This document shows positions 1 to 5,716 of a DNA stretch of 5,989 nt, piece after piece. The notes beneath the pieces were generated by a model. The model made no database searches, had not been told where the DNA came from, and saw nothing but the letters and a program-made list of their open reading frames with translations. This DNA is from Methanobacteriota archaeon (GTDB taxonomy: Archaea > Thermoplasmatota > Poseidoniia > Poseidoniales > Poseidoniaceae): positions 40,154-46,142 of the forward strand of contig NZMM01000017.1 in the NCBI GenBank assembly GCA_002694585.1, given 5' to 3'. Position 1 is the stretch's first letter. Each line of letters begins with the position of its first letter. A program made the translations under genes and the position numbers.

Positions 1-1033
1 TGTTGTTTGTTTGCACACTATCGGAGTTTGACGGTTGAACAACGGTGAGGGCGGTTGTTCCATCATGTTGTTGGATATGGACCATCGGTCCAAATGCAGC
101 CTCCAACATTCGAGTCACCGTCCAAGATTTGGGGAACCCAACCTCCACGCCGATGGCTTTGATGGCGCGCCCTTGAGCATCAGCCGCCTTGATTTCGTTT
201 GAGATGACGGTGAGAAGTTTGGTCTCGCCGGGATTCGGGAGAAATGGTTCAACGTGCGCCCTCAGTGAAGGGTTTCGATCGGTCAGTAAGGGATCTGATG
301 ATGCAGAGATTGCGGTGCCGTCTCGCGCCTGGATCGGTTTCTTTGGTAGGCCATCAACAACACCGGTGTTTGGTCCGACATCGATGCGCCGAGAGTGATC
401 GTGCTCTGAACCTGACAGCCATCGCTTGGCTCGCGACCAGAGTCTTTCCTTGCTCTGCCTCAGGGTTGATGTCCGTTGACGCTTTTGGGGTATCGGCGCC
501 AACATGGAGGTGTCCTTCGGTGCTGCATCAGATGACCTTGAGAACCACCGCTTTCCGGGGAACTCAAAATCCCGACCCGATGGATGCCGTAATGTGAGAA
601 ACCGCTGGTGCACGTCAGGGATATGGCGACCTGCACGGTGACCGTAATCAACCGTGATGAAATTCCACAGCACGTACCGTTCAACTTGGACCCAATCCTT
701 GTCTGTGGGACTTTTTCCAACCCAGTCATTTTTCAGTTCGTTTCGCCATGAGTTGCAGGCATTGCACATCAGCATCTTGTTTTGCGCAGTGTTGTCACCA
801 CCGAGGCTCTTGTCAAGGATATGTTCTGTGTTGTGGTTGCCGTTGTTCAACAGCATCCCACAATGCACGCACTCAATCTTGTATCGGAGCATTTCTTTTC
901 GCCGCTTTTCTGTGATCGAATTACCGTTTTTGGGACCGTGCCCAGACTTCACATGGCTCCTAGCGATGCGGAGCGGTTCCGCGTATTCTGCTCGCCATTG
1001 GTCGAGGGCGTCGTCCACTGAGATTTGACTCAC
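1..1033 (-). CDS. HNH endonuclease with C-terminal winged-helix-like extension (partial, runs off left edge)
   Basis: The minus-strand frame is open from the left edge to beyond base 1200, giving at least 344 residues from a GTG at 1033. From that start, residues 55-98 carry a zinc-binding HNH nuclease core: CVHC (55-58), EH with catalytic His71, LGGDN (77-81), Asn85, and CNACN (90-94). HNH enzymes cut DNA using one metal ion. Residues 20-50 are basic. Residues 120-265 are low-complexity, basic and probably disordered. Residues about 269-333 read as helix-helix-helix-hairpin, like a winged helix and possibly OST-HTH/LOTUS-like (inference). The start is uncertain. GTG 1033 is preferred because a palindrome and the acetyltransferase remnant lie upstream, but the frame stays open and ATGs at 1179 or 1213/1216 are alternatives. 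GC is lower than in the neighbours, suggesting transfer. No partner methylase is visible, so it could be a homing, phage or defence nuclease. Confidence 0.8.
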   Translation of the reverse strand, partial: MSQISVDDALDQWRAEYAEPLRIARSHVKSGHGPKNGNSITEKRRKEMLRYKIECVHCGMLLNNGNHNTEHILDKSLGGDNTAQNKMLMCNACNSWRNELKNDWVGKSPTDKDWVQVERYVLWNFITVDYGHRAGRHIPDVHQRFLTLRHPSGRDFEFPGKRWFSRSSDAAPKDTSMLAPIPQKRQRTSTLRQSKERLWSRAKRWLSGSEHDHSRRIDVGPNTGVVDGLPKKPIQARDGTAISASSDPLLTDRNPSLRAHVEPFLPNPGETKLLTVISNEIKAADAQGRAIKAIGVEVGFPKSWTVTRMLEAAFGPMVHIQQHDGTTALTVVQPSNSDSVQTNN

Positions 1034-1067
1034 TCCTATGCTGCGCAGGCCGGTGATACGGTCTCCT

Positions 1068-1083
1068 GTGGGCCATGGCCCAC
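1068..1083. repeat. Perfect 16-bp palindrome flanked by a CTCCTG direct repeat
   Basis: The sequence GTGGGCCATGGCCCAC is its own reverse complement over all 16 bases. The hexamer CTCCTG occurs directly at both ends (1063-1068 and 1083-1088), overlapping the palindrome by one base on each side. It lies in the gap between the preferred HNH start (1033) and the acetyltransferase remnant (from 1149). It could be an operator for the HNH gene, a mark of the recombination that brought the two together, or chance. A perfect palindrome this long is expected by chance in somewhat under one in ten windows of this size. Confidence 0.5.
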
Positions 1084-1148
1084 TCCTGAGTTGTGCACGA
1101 CAGCGAATAAACACCAGCGGAAACTCATTCCTCTCGAGGGGCCTGTAG

Positions 1149-1346
1149 GAACGTGTGTGGTTTGGCTCACGCGTGACCATTCCAGGTGGGGTTGCGATCG
1201 GTGAGGAGGCCATCATCCGAGCGGCATCATGCGTGGTCAAGGATGTCCCCGCTGGGGCCATCGTTGGTGGCCACCCTACGGCGCAATTCAGTGAGCGGGA
1301 CATGGAACACCACGCGCGTCTCAAGGCTGAAGGCCGCTTGACGTGA
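1149..1346 (+). pseudogene. C-terminal remnant of a hexapeptide-repeat (left-handed beta-helix) acetyltransferase
   Basis: The 65 residues after an in-frame TAG at 1146-1148 match the end of maltose/WbbJ-type O-acetyltransferases: VWFGSRVTIPGG, then GVAIGEEAIIRAASCVV, then the family signature KDVPAGAIVGGHPTAQF. These enzymes transfer acetyl groups from acetyl-CoA to sugars and are normally about 180-220 residues long. Here only the last helix turns and the tail remain. The N-terminal coils and the catalytic histidine region are absent, so it should be inactive. A GTG at 1155 could start a 63-residue peptide, but that would lack a complete fold. The HNH gene of opposite strand and lower GC occupies the place where the missing part should lie. 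The remnant ends 73 bp before the HAD phosphatase on the same strand, so the two may once have been cotranscribed. Confidence 0.75.
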
Positions 1347-1419
1347 CGCCTCCAAAGACGAGGCTCTCACCAGCATCAACCAGCGGCAGGGATATGGGAG
1401 CGATGGACGAGCCACGCGC

Positions 1420-2217
1420 ATGAACGGCGTTGACGCGAGCCTCGAAGGCGTGGAGGCCGTCTTCCTCGACCTCGACGGTACAATCTACCTCGGCGGAGCG
1501 TTGATCCCGGGTGCGCTGGACTTCTTGGAGCGCTGTGAAACCAAAGGCGTCCGGCGCTATTTTCTGTCCAACAACTCGAGCCGCTCCGTGGCGCAATACC
1601 ACGCGAAGTTGGCCAAGCTCGGCATCCCGTGCAGCGAGGACGACATCCTCCTCTCCACCCACGACCTGCTGGCATGGCTGACTGAGGAGGGCATCACGCG
1701 GACCTACGCCGTGGCGACGGAAGGCATGTGCGCCATGATGGAGGCCGTGGGCATTTCCACCAATGACGACGACCCGGAATACGTCGTTCTTGGGTACGAC
1801 ACCGAAGTCACGTATTCGAAATTGGAAACGGCGAGCGTCCACCTCCATCGCGGCGTGCCGCTGGTGGCCAGTCACCCCGACATGGTGTGCCCGTCACCGG
1901 AGGGTGGTCTGCCCGACGTTGGGGCATACCTGGCCCTCTTCGAAGCCACCACGGGCGTTACACCTGACCACATTTGCGGGAAACCAAATCCTGGCATGAT
2001 CCTCCATGCCGTGGAAGCCCTCGGCCTTCGCCCGGACCAGTGCGCCATGGTCGGTGATCGGCTCTACACGGACATCGCGATGGCCAACCGGGCCGGTGTG
2101 GTCGGCGTGCTCGTGCTTTCGGGTGAAGCCACGGAAGAAGACGTTGCGGCCTTGCCCAACGATGCCTTGCAAACGCCTGACGTCGTCGTTGGAAGCGTCG
2201 ACGAGTTGCTGCGCTGA
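1420..2217 (+). CDS. HAD-IIA family phosphatase (NagD / 4-nitrophenylphosphatase-like)
   Basis: This 265-residue protein has every HAD hydrolase motif. Motif I is DLDGT at 17-21, with nucleophile Asp17 and acid/base Asp19. Motif II is LSNNSS at 49-54. Motif III is the lysine in GKPNP at 187-191. Motif IV is GDRLYTDI at 212-219, with Mg-binding Asp213 and Asp218. The SNNSS form, the GKPNP form and the large cap between motifs II and III (about 80-180) place it in subfamily IIA with NagD, AraL and phosphoglycolate/p-nitrophenyl phosphatases. It should be a cytoplasmic Mg-dependent phosphatase of small phosphate esters, possibly sugar phosphates, but the exact substrate cannot be read. Length is typical. 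The ATG at 1420 is the natural start, since an ATG at 1403 hits a stop after six codons. A GATATG stretch at 1391-1396 lies about 26 bases upstream, where an archaeal TATA box for a leaderless message would sit (weak). Confidence 0.92.
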   Translation: MNGVDASLEGVEAVFLDLDGTIYLGGALIPGALDFLERCETKGVRRYFLSNNSSRSVAQYHAKLAKLGIPCSEDDILLSTHDLLAWLTEEGITRTYAVATEGMCAMMEAVGISTNDDDPEYVVLGYDTEVTYSKLETASVHLHRGVPLVASHPDMVCPSPEGGLPDVGAYLALFEATTGVTPDHICGKPNPGMILHAVEALGLRPDQCAMVGDRLYTDIAMANRAGVVGVLVLSGEATEEDVAALPNDALQTPDVVVGSVDELLR

Positions 2218-2227
2218 CGACCACCAT

Positions 2228-2259
2228 TTGTCTTAAGTCACGGCAGACGATGGACCGCC
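2228..2259 (+). promoter_or_regulatory. Possible TATA-type promoter for the lipoprotein gene
   Basis: The 42-bp gap after the phosphatase contains a short AT-rich stretch, TTTGTCTTAAG (2227-2237), centred roughly 26 bases before the GTG start. This is the spacing expected if the message were archaeal and leaderless. No Shine-Dalgarno sequence precedes the GTG. The gene could equally be read through from the phosphatase. Confidence 0.2.
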
Positions 2260-2988
2260 GTGCACCGTTCACTTCTGCTGGTGTTCGTGCTCCTCTCCAC
2301 CTCACTCGCCGGGTGCGTGTCGGATGAGCCACTGGTGCTTGAGGTGACGGCCAGCGAAACCGAGGTGGTGGTCGTCGAGTCCTACCAAAACGGTGTGCTC
2401 GTGGAAAACACCGGGGCAACGGTCACCTTCGATTTCTCCAGAACCGCCTCTGCCGTGACGTACACCTTGGACGTCTCCGACGGCCGTGAAGCGGTCGAAG
2501 GGTTGGCCGAAGAAGGGTCTCTGCTCAACCTCACCTTCGAGGCTCACGGCGTGTACAACGTCACCGCAACCGCGATCGATGCAAAGGGGAGGCAAACCAG
2601 CCAGGACATTGCCGTTCGTGTGAACCTCCGGATTGAGTGGGAAGAAGAAGGGACCCAAGACCCAACGGCGCTCGCCTTTGATCCGTTGCCACAGCACGGC
2701 GGTGCAATGGCAGACTACGTCACCGTCGAATCCATCGTCAGCAACCCTGACCTCATCGAGAACCTTGGTGGAGGGCGTGAGGTGGACGTGACATGGCGCA
2801 TTGTGGACCCGCTTGGAGGCACATGCCAGCAACACTCAGACGTCGTGCATGAGGGCGAATCCGCGGCTTGGAATTCGATTTATTTCAACACCTACGAGAC
2901 CCACGAGCTGGACGTTGCGTACGACAACGGCCAGGACGAAATCGACGTTCGTCATACCCTGCTCGTCGTCTACGAAGCACCGGCTTGA
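2260..2988 (+). CDS. Lipoprotein with PKD/Ig-like beta-sandwich domain
   Basis: This is a 242-residue exported protein. Residues 1-18 form a signal peptide: a basic HR, a hydrophobic core LLLVFVLLSTS, and the lipobox LAGC with Cys19 as the predicted lipidation site. After a short VSDEP linker, residues about 25-122 look like a PKD/Ig-like sandwich, with ATVTFDFSRT, a DVSDG turn, and GVYNVTATAIDAKGR, the usual final strands of PKD repeats. Residues 123-240 are strand-rich and acidic, with two cysteines at most, and probably form a second beta domain. The protein is expected on the outer face of the membrane, perhaps for adhesion or binding. No catalytic motif was seen. The start is GTG, and a nearby ATG at 2250 is out of frame. 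It follows the phosphatase by 42 bp and ends 5 bp from the convergent SAP gene. Specific function is unknown. Confidence 0.85.
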   Translation: MHRSLLLVFVLLSTSLAGCVSDEPLVLEVTASETEVVVVESYQNGVLVENTGATVTFDFSRTASAVTYTLDVSDGREAVEGLAEEGSLLNLTFEAHGVYNVTATAIDAKGRQTSQDIAVRVNLRIEWEEEGTQDPTALAFDPLPQHGGAMADYVTVESIVSNPDLIENLGGGREVDVTWRIVDPLGGTCQQHSDVVHEGESAAWNSIYFNTYETHELDVAYDNGQDEIDVRHTLLVVYEAPA

Positions 2989-2993
2989 CCGGA

Positions 2994-3851
2994 TCACCCC
3001 ATGGATCCGAGCGCCATCAAGGCCAGGACGAAAAGCACCACTACGCCAATGGCAAGCACGACCGTAGCCAGCACCAAGCTGCCGCCAAAGAGCAGTGAAA
3101 CGACCCCGACCAGGCGTTGGAGTGGACTGTCCCATTCCACCACCGCTTCGGTATCGGTCGAGCCAGCGACGCTGTGTTGCGCATGGACCGGTTGATGCGT
3201 CACTAGAGGTGGAGGGCGCACCGCTTGGGCAACGACAGGCAGGATGATGGCGATGGGAACCAGAAGACAGCATGCAAATCCGACATAATTCAGCGCCTCA
3301 GGGTTTTCCAAGAAACCGCCACCGGAGCAGGACATCACCATCTCGCCATCCATTTCGATCTCTGTGCAATTTTCAGGGTCAGGGCCGAGTTGCCCCAATC
3401 CACCCATGAACACCAGGATGGCCAACACCCCGACGGCGATGCCTGCGACGTTGAGGCGCATGGCCAACGTACGGGCTGAAGCATATTGGTCGGAAAGCGC
3501 CTCCATTGGATCTTGCTTGGAAGGCGATGCCACGGCCATGTCCTGTTCAGTTCCGCATGAAGGGCATTGAAACCTGCCCGTGTGGGACGCCGGCAGCGAG
3601 AGACGCTGACCGCACGAGCCGCAGTCCACTTCGATGGTTCCCATTGGCGTCGGGATTGGAGCCGCTGCACCAGCAGCGGGAGATTCAGACAGCGGTGGCG
3701 TGATGGAGGTCGTGTCCGAATTGGCCGCAGAGTTCATCGCAAGCAAGCGCTCGACCAACTCGGCCTTCCGGCCGGAGACTGGGAGCCCTTTCGCGCGAAG
3801 GGCGTCCTTGAGTTCCGCCACCGTCATGGCCCCGTAGTCCTCAGAACTCAC
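2994..3851 (-). CDS. SAP-domain, zinc-ribbon, multi-pass membrane protein
   Basis: From GTG 3851 this protein has 285 residues. Residues 6-38 are a SAP motif (DYGAMTVAELKDALRAKGLP, then SGRKAELVERLL), a two-helix DNA/RNA-binding fold. After a proline/serine-rich linker, residues 77-99 form a zinc ribbon with CGSCG at 77-80 and CPSCG at 96-99. Hydrophobic segments follow at about 133-155 and 188-211, and a long one at 247-285 that may be one or two helices. The loop between the first two is acidic and has two cysteines (162, 175) that could pair outside the cell. The N-terminal part should be cytoplasmic. Start choice: the frame stays open upstream to 3995, but that part overlaps the divergent SemiSWEET gene. 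GTG 3851 keeps the whole first SAP helix, while ATG 3827 would trim it. Function is unknown; tethering nucleic acid or sensing at the membrane is speculation. Confidence 0.82.
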   Translation of the reverse strand: MSSEDYGAMTVAELKDALRAKGLPVSGRKAELVERLLAMNSAANSDTTSITPPLSESPAAGAAAPIPTPMGTIEVDCGSCGQRLSLPASHTGRFQCPSCGTEQDMAVASPSKQDPMEALSDQYASARTLAMRLNVAGIAVGVLAILVFMGGLGQLGPDPENCTEIEMDGEMVMSCSGGGFLENPEALNYVGFACCLLVPIAIILPVVAQAVRPPPLVTHQPVHAQHSVAGSTDTEAVVEWDSPLQRLVGVVSLLFGGSLVLATVVLAIGVVVLFVLALMALGSMG

Positions 3852-3939
3852 GGCGGCGTCTCGGTCACCGACCTCATGAACGTGCCCCCGAAAAAGCAGA
3901 GCAGCGGGCTTGATGAAGGTCGACGAGGGGGCTCCAAGC
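3852..3939. promoter_or_regulatory. Divergent promoter region between the SAP gene and SemiSWEET
   Basis: This 88-bp gap separates two genes read outward, so it should hold both promoters. The only AT-rich element is GAAAAAG at 3890-3896 (CTTTTTC on the other strand), 40-50 bases from each chosen start. A purine-rich GAGGGGG at 3925-3931, just before the SemiSWEET ATG, could act as a Shine-Dalgarno site. Neither element is a strong match to a known consensus. Confidence 0.3.
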
Positions 3940-4206
3940 ATGGCGACATGGTGGGTGGAGGCCATCGGACTGGTCGCCGGTGGGCTCGGCATCATCGCCT
4001 GGGTGCCACAAATCCGAGAAGTGTGGGTGCATCAGCGTCATGAAGGCATTTCTTTGCCCACCTTCGGGCTGGTTTCTGTGGCTTTGCTGCTGTGGTTGGT
4101 CTATGGGTTCATCGTGGAGAGTCCTGCCATGATCATCGCCAACATCGCCACCCTAGGTGTCATCCTCGCCGTCGTCGTTGGCGTGGTCCGCCTTCGGCGC
4201 CGATGA
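3940..4206 (+). CDS. SemiSWEET-type sugar transporter (PQ-loop, three TM helices)
   Basis: This 88-residue protein is of typical SemiSWEET length. It has three hydrophobic helices at about 6-25, 40-58 and 62-83. Helix 1 ends in the PQ-loop motif (IIAWVPQI, Pro23-Gln24), followed by the conserved basic loop and GIS before helix 2. Helix 2 carries WLVYG (52-56). Helix 3 carries Asn68 where family members place a pocket residue. SemiSWEETs work as homodimers and move sugars down their gradient across the cytoplasmic membrane. Members of the wider PQ-loop family can have other substrates, so the substrate is unproven. The ATG at 3940 puts helix 1 at the N-terminus and follows a GAGGGGG stretch. 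ATG 3913 or TTG 3910 would add about ten polar residues. The C-terminus is arginine-rich (RLRRR), consistent with an inside location. It converges on the methyltransferase gene, 8 bp away. Confidence 0.88.
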   Translation: MATWWVEAIGLVAGGLGIIAWVPQIREVWVHQRHEGISLPTFGLVSVALLLWLVYGFIVESPAMIIANIATLGVILAVVVGVVRLRRR

Positions 4207-4214
4207 GTGGTGCA

Positions 4215-5051
4215 TCACCCTTTGATCATCTCAACGTAGAGCGACATTTGAGGTTGGGTTTGGTCCATGTCCGGGCCTTGCATGGCGGCAGAAACCGACC
4301 CGCGGTGCTTGCTTTCAATCACGTGGTCAAAACCCGCTGCGACGCCGATGGCATGGAGCCGTTTCATGTCCCATGCGTTGATGTGTTCACCGGGTTGCTC
4401 CGGATTGAACGACTGCCCTGACCGGTACGTTTCAAGGAGGCTGGCGTAGTCTTCCTCCTTCACGTCAAACGCTGGCATGACCGCGTCTCCTGCATGCCGA
4501 TAGTGCCTCATCTTAACGGAGGCCAATTCGCGCGTCAAGAAATCAGATTGCGTGATGTCCCCTTGCACCTCATAGCGCTCGTCATGCTCAAATTGGTCGC
4601 GGCGCCACTTCCAATAGTCGTTCTCAAAGCTGCTGACCTCGTACAGAAAGCGTGCATCTGGACATGCGATACGCAAGACGCCTCCGGGTTTGAGAACGCG
4701 GTGTGCCTCGACAAGAAATCGCTCCACATGTTCGCTTTCGACGTGCTCGATGACGTGAGACGCATAGACGTTGGACACCGTCTCATCGTCGTACGGCAGC
4801 GCATCAGAACGGATGTCGTAATGCACGATGCCGGCGGTTGATGTCGCGCCTCCGTGGTAATAGTCGCTGATGTAATCCAGCGAAACGAAGCCAGGTATGT
4901 GGTAATGTCCGGCCCCAATGTTGAGGTTCAGGCCTTCCCGAAAGCGTGTTTGCGACCCGCGGGACCTGACCACAAGGTCGTATCCCATGGCGCTGAGCAC
5001 CCGCTGAGTGGCACGGTAAGGAAGAGAGAGCAACGCGGTGAAGATTCCCAA
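4215..5051 (-). CDS. SAM-dependent class I methyltransferase (COG4627-like)
   Basis: This 278-residue protein has a Rossmann-type methyltransferase core. Motif I is LNLNIGAGHYHIPGFVSLD (41-59), with Gly46/Gly48 and the ribose-binding acid Asp59. DIRSDALPY at 79-87 is in the motif II region. ASHVIEHV (97-104) and HRVLKPGGVLRIACPD (117-132) are the motifs typical of Methyltransf_11 and especially of the COG4627-like group, often found near sugar or surface-polymer genes. Residues 1-22 could be an amphipathic membrane-associated helix. The acceptor binding part (about 135-278) gives no clue to the substrate. The start is TTG at 5051: a stop lies three codons upstream and the next ATG, at 4988, would lose the N-terminal helix while keeping the core. 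It lies 121 bp after the SRPBCC gene, a gap with inverted repeats, so it may have its own promoter. Confidence 0.9.
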   Translation of the reverse strand: MGIFTALLSLPYRATQRVLSAMGYDLVVRSRGSQTRFREGLNLNIGAGHYHIPGFVSLDYISDYYHGGATSTAGIVHYDIRSDALPYDDETVSNVYASHVIEHVESEHVERFLVEAHRVLKPGGVLRIACPDARFLYEVSSFENDYWKWRRDQFEHDERYEVQGDITQSDFLTRELASVKMRHYRHAGDAVMPAFDVKEEDYASLLETYRSGQSFNPEQPGEHINAWDMKRLHAIGVAAGFDHVIESKHRGSVSAAMQGPDMDQTQPQMSLYVEMIKG

Positions 5052-5172
5052 ACCACGTCACTCCACGTCGCTTTGGCTACACTTGGTGTGGGTGTAAATG
5101 TTTACGCGAGCAGGTCTGGGATTGCCTGGTCGCGAGAACCCTTGATCTCACAGTGTGGGCCTGTGACGCGCG
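5052..5172 (-). promoter_or_regulatory. Likely promoter region of the methyltransferase, with two short inverted repeats
   Basis: The 121-bp gap has an AT-rich 12-mer, GTAAATGTTTAC at 5094-5105 (arms GTAAA/TTTAC, 2-base centre), about 43 bases before the TTG start. It also has ACAC-TTG-GTGT at 5079-5089, about 28 bases before the start. The first could contain the TATA element (TTTACA on the coding strand) or bind a dimeric regulator. The rest of the gap is GC-rich and shows nothing recognisable. No clear Shine-Dalgarno sequence precedes the TTG. Confidence 0.35.
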
Positions 5173-5643
5173 TCAGGGCGATGGCCCCATTCGACGTTCA
5201 ATTTCCACTTCGAGGTCCGCAAAGGCTTGCTCAATGCGTTCGGCGAGCTTGGCGTCCAACCTCGTCTGCAGCGCTTTCAACAGCACGGGTGGAAGCTTGA
5301 GTTCGAGGCTGGCCTTGCCGGAAACGCGCGTTGAGGTCGGGCCATCGGCTTCAACGATGTAGTCGCTGATCATGGATCCGATGGGCAAGCCCTCGCTTCG
5401 CATCACTTCAACGCGCATGATGGCCTGCGGCTCGTACGCTACGATGCGTTCGTGCACGATCCGGCCAGGGAGCAATTCACACCCGCGCTCCGCTCCAAGA
5501 CCTGTGCTCGGCCCGTCGCCTTCGGGCCAAGACCGGTGGATGCTCGTGCTCCACTCGGCCACATCACTGAACCCATCGAGCACCGCCCACACCTGCTCAA
5601 CCGTGTAGGGCACGCTTCGCGAGGCCTCGACGTCGAAGGTCAC
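5173..5643 (-). CDS. SRPBCC (START/polyketide cyclase-like) family protein
   Basis: From GTG 5643 this is a 156-residue protein, a typical length for SRPBCC proteins. It opens with strand FDVEASRSV (3-11), then YTVEQVWAVLDGFSDVAEWS (13-32), the usual helix-grip start where the VW...L...F..W pattern is conserved. It continues with alternating strands (GCELLPGRIVHERIVAYEP and others) and ends in a long C-terminal helix rich in Leu, Ala, Glu and Arg. The fold encloses a hydrophobic pocket for lipids, polyketides or aromatic compounds. The ligand cannot be told, and the protein may be a cyclase, a lipid carrier or a stress-type binding protein. The frame remains open upstream to 5808, but that overlaps the end of glutamine synthetase and has no SRPBCC-like residues. 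It lies 73 bp after that gene on the same strand and could share its transcript. Confidence 0.82.
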   Translation of the reverse strand: MTFDVEASRSVPYTVEQVWAVLDGFSDVAEWSTSIHRSWPEGDGPSTGLGAERGCELLPGRIVHERIVAYEPQAIMRVEVMRSEGLPIGSMISDYIVEADGPTSTRVSGKASLELKLPPVLLKALQTRLDAKLAERIEQAFADLEVEIERRMGPSP

Positions 5644-5716
5644 AGCGCGTCGTCGAGACGCTTCGCCATCAAGATGCGGGTCGGAACGACCAGGGGTCCA
5701 GTCAAGAAGGCCTGAA

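Noticed and set aside
654..1028. Plus-strand open frames of 79-124 residues inside 189-1028
   Set aside because: They lie opposite the HNH gene, have no recognisable motif, and the minus frame shows a clear zinc-binding HNH core.
1321..1875. A 184-residue minus-strand open frame, and other long frames opposite the phosphatase and lipoprotein
   Set aside because: High GC keeps shadow frames open. The plus strand carries all HAD motifs and a lipobox protein, and the shadow translations show only skewed His/Arg/Val composition.
3852..3995. N-terminal extension of the SAP protein up to an ATG at 3995
   Set aside because: It would overlap the SemiSWEET start and helix 1, and the added residues have no domain character. 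The SAP fold begins just after 3851.
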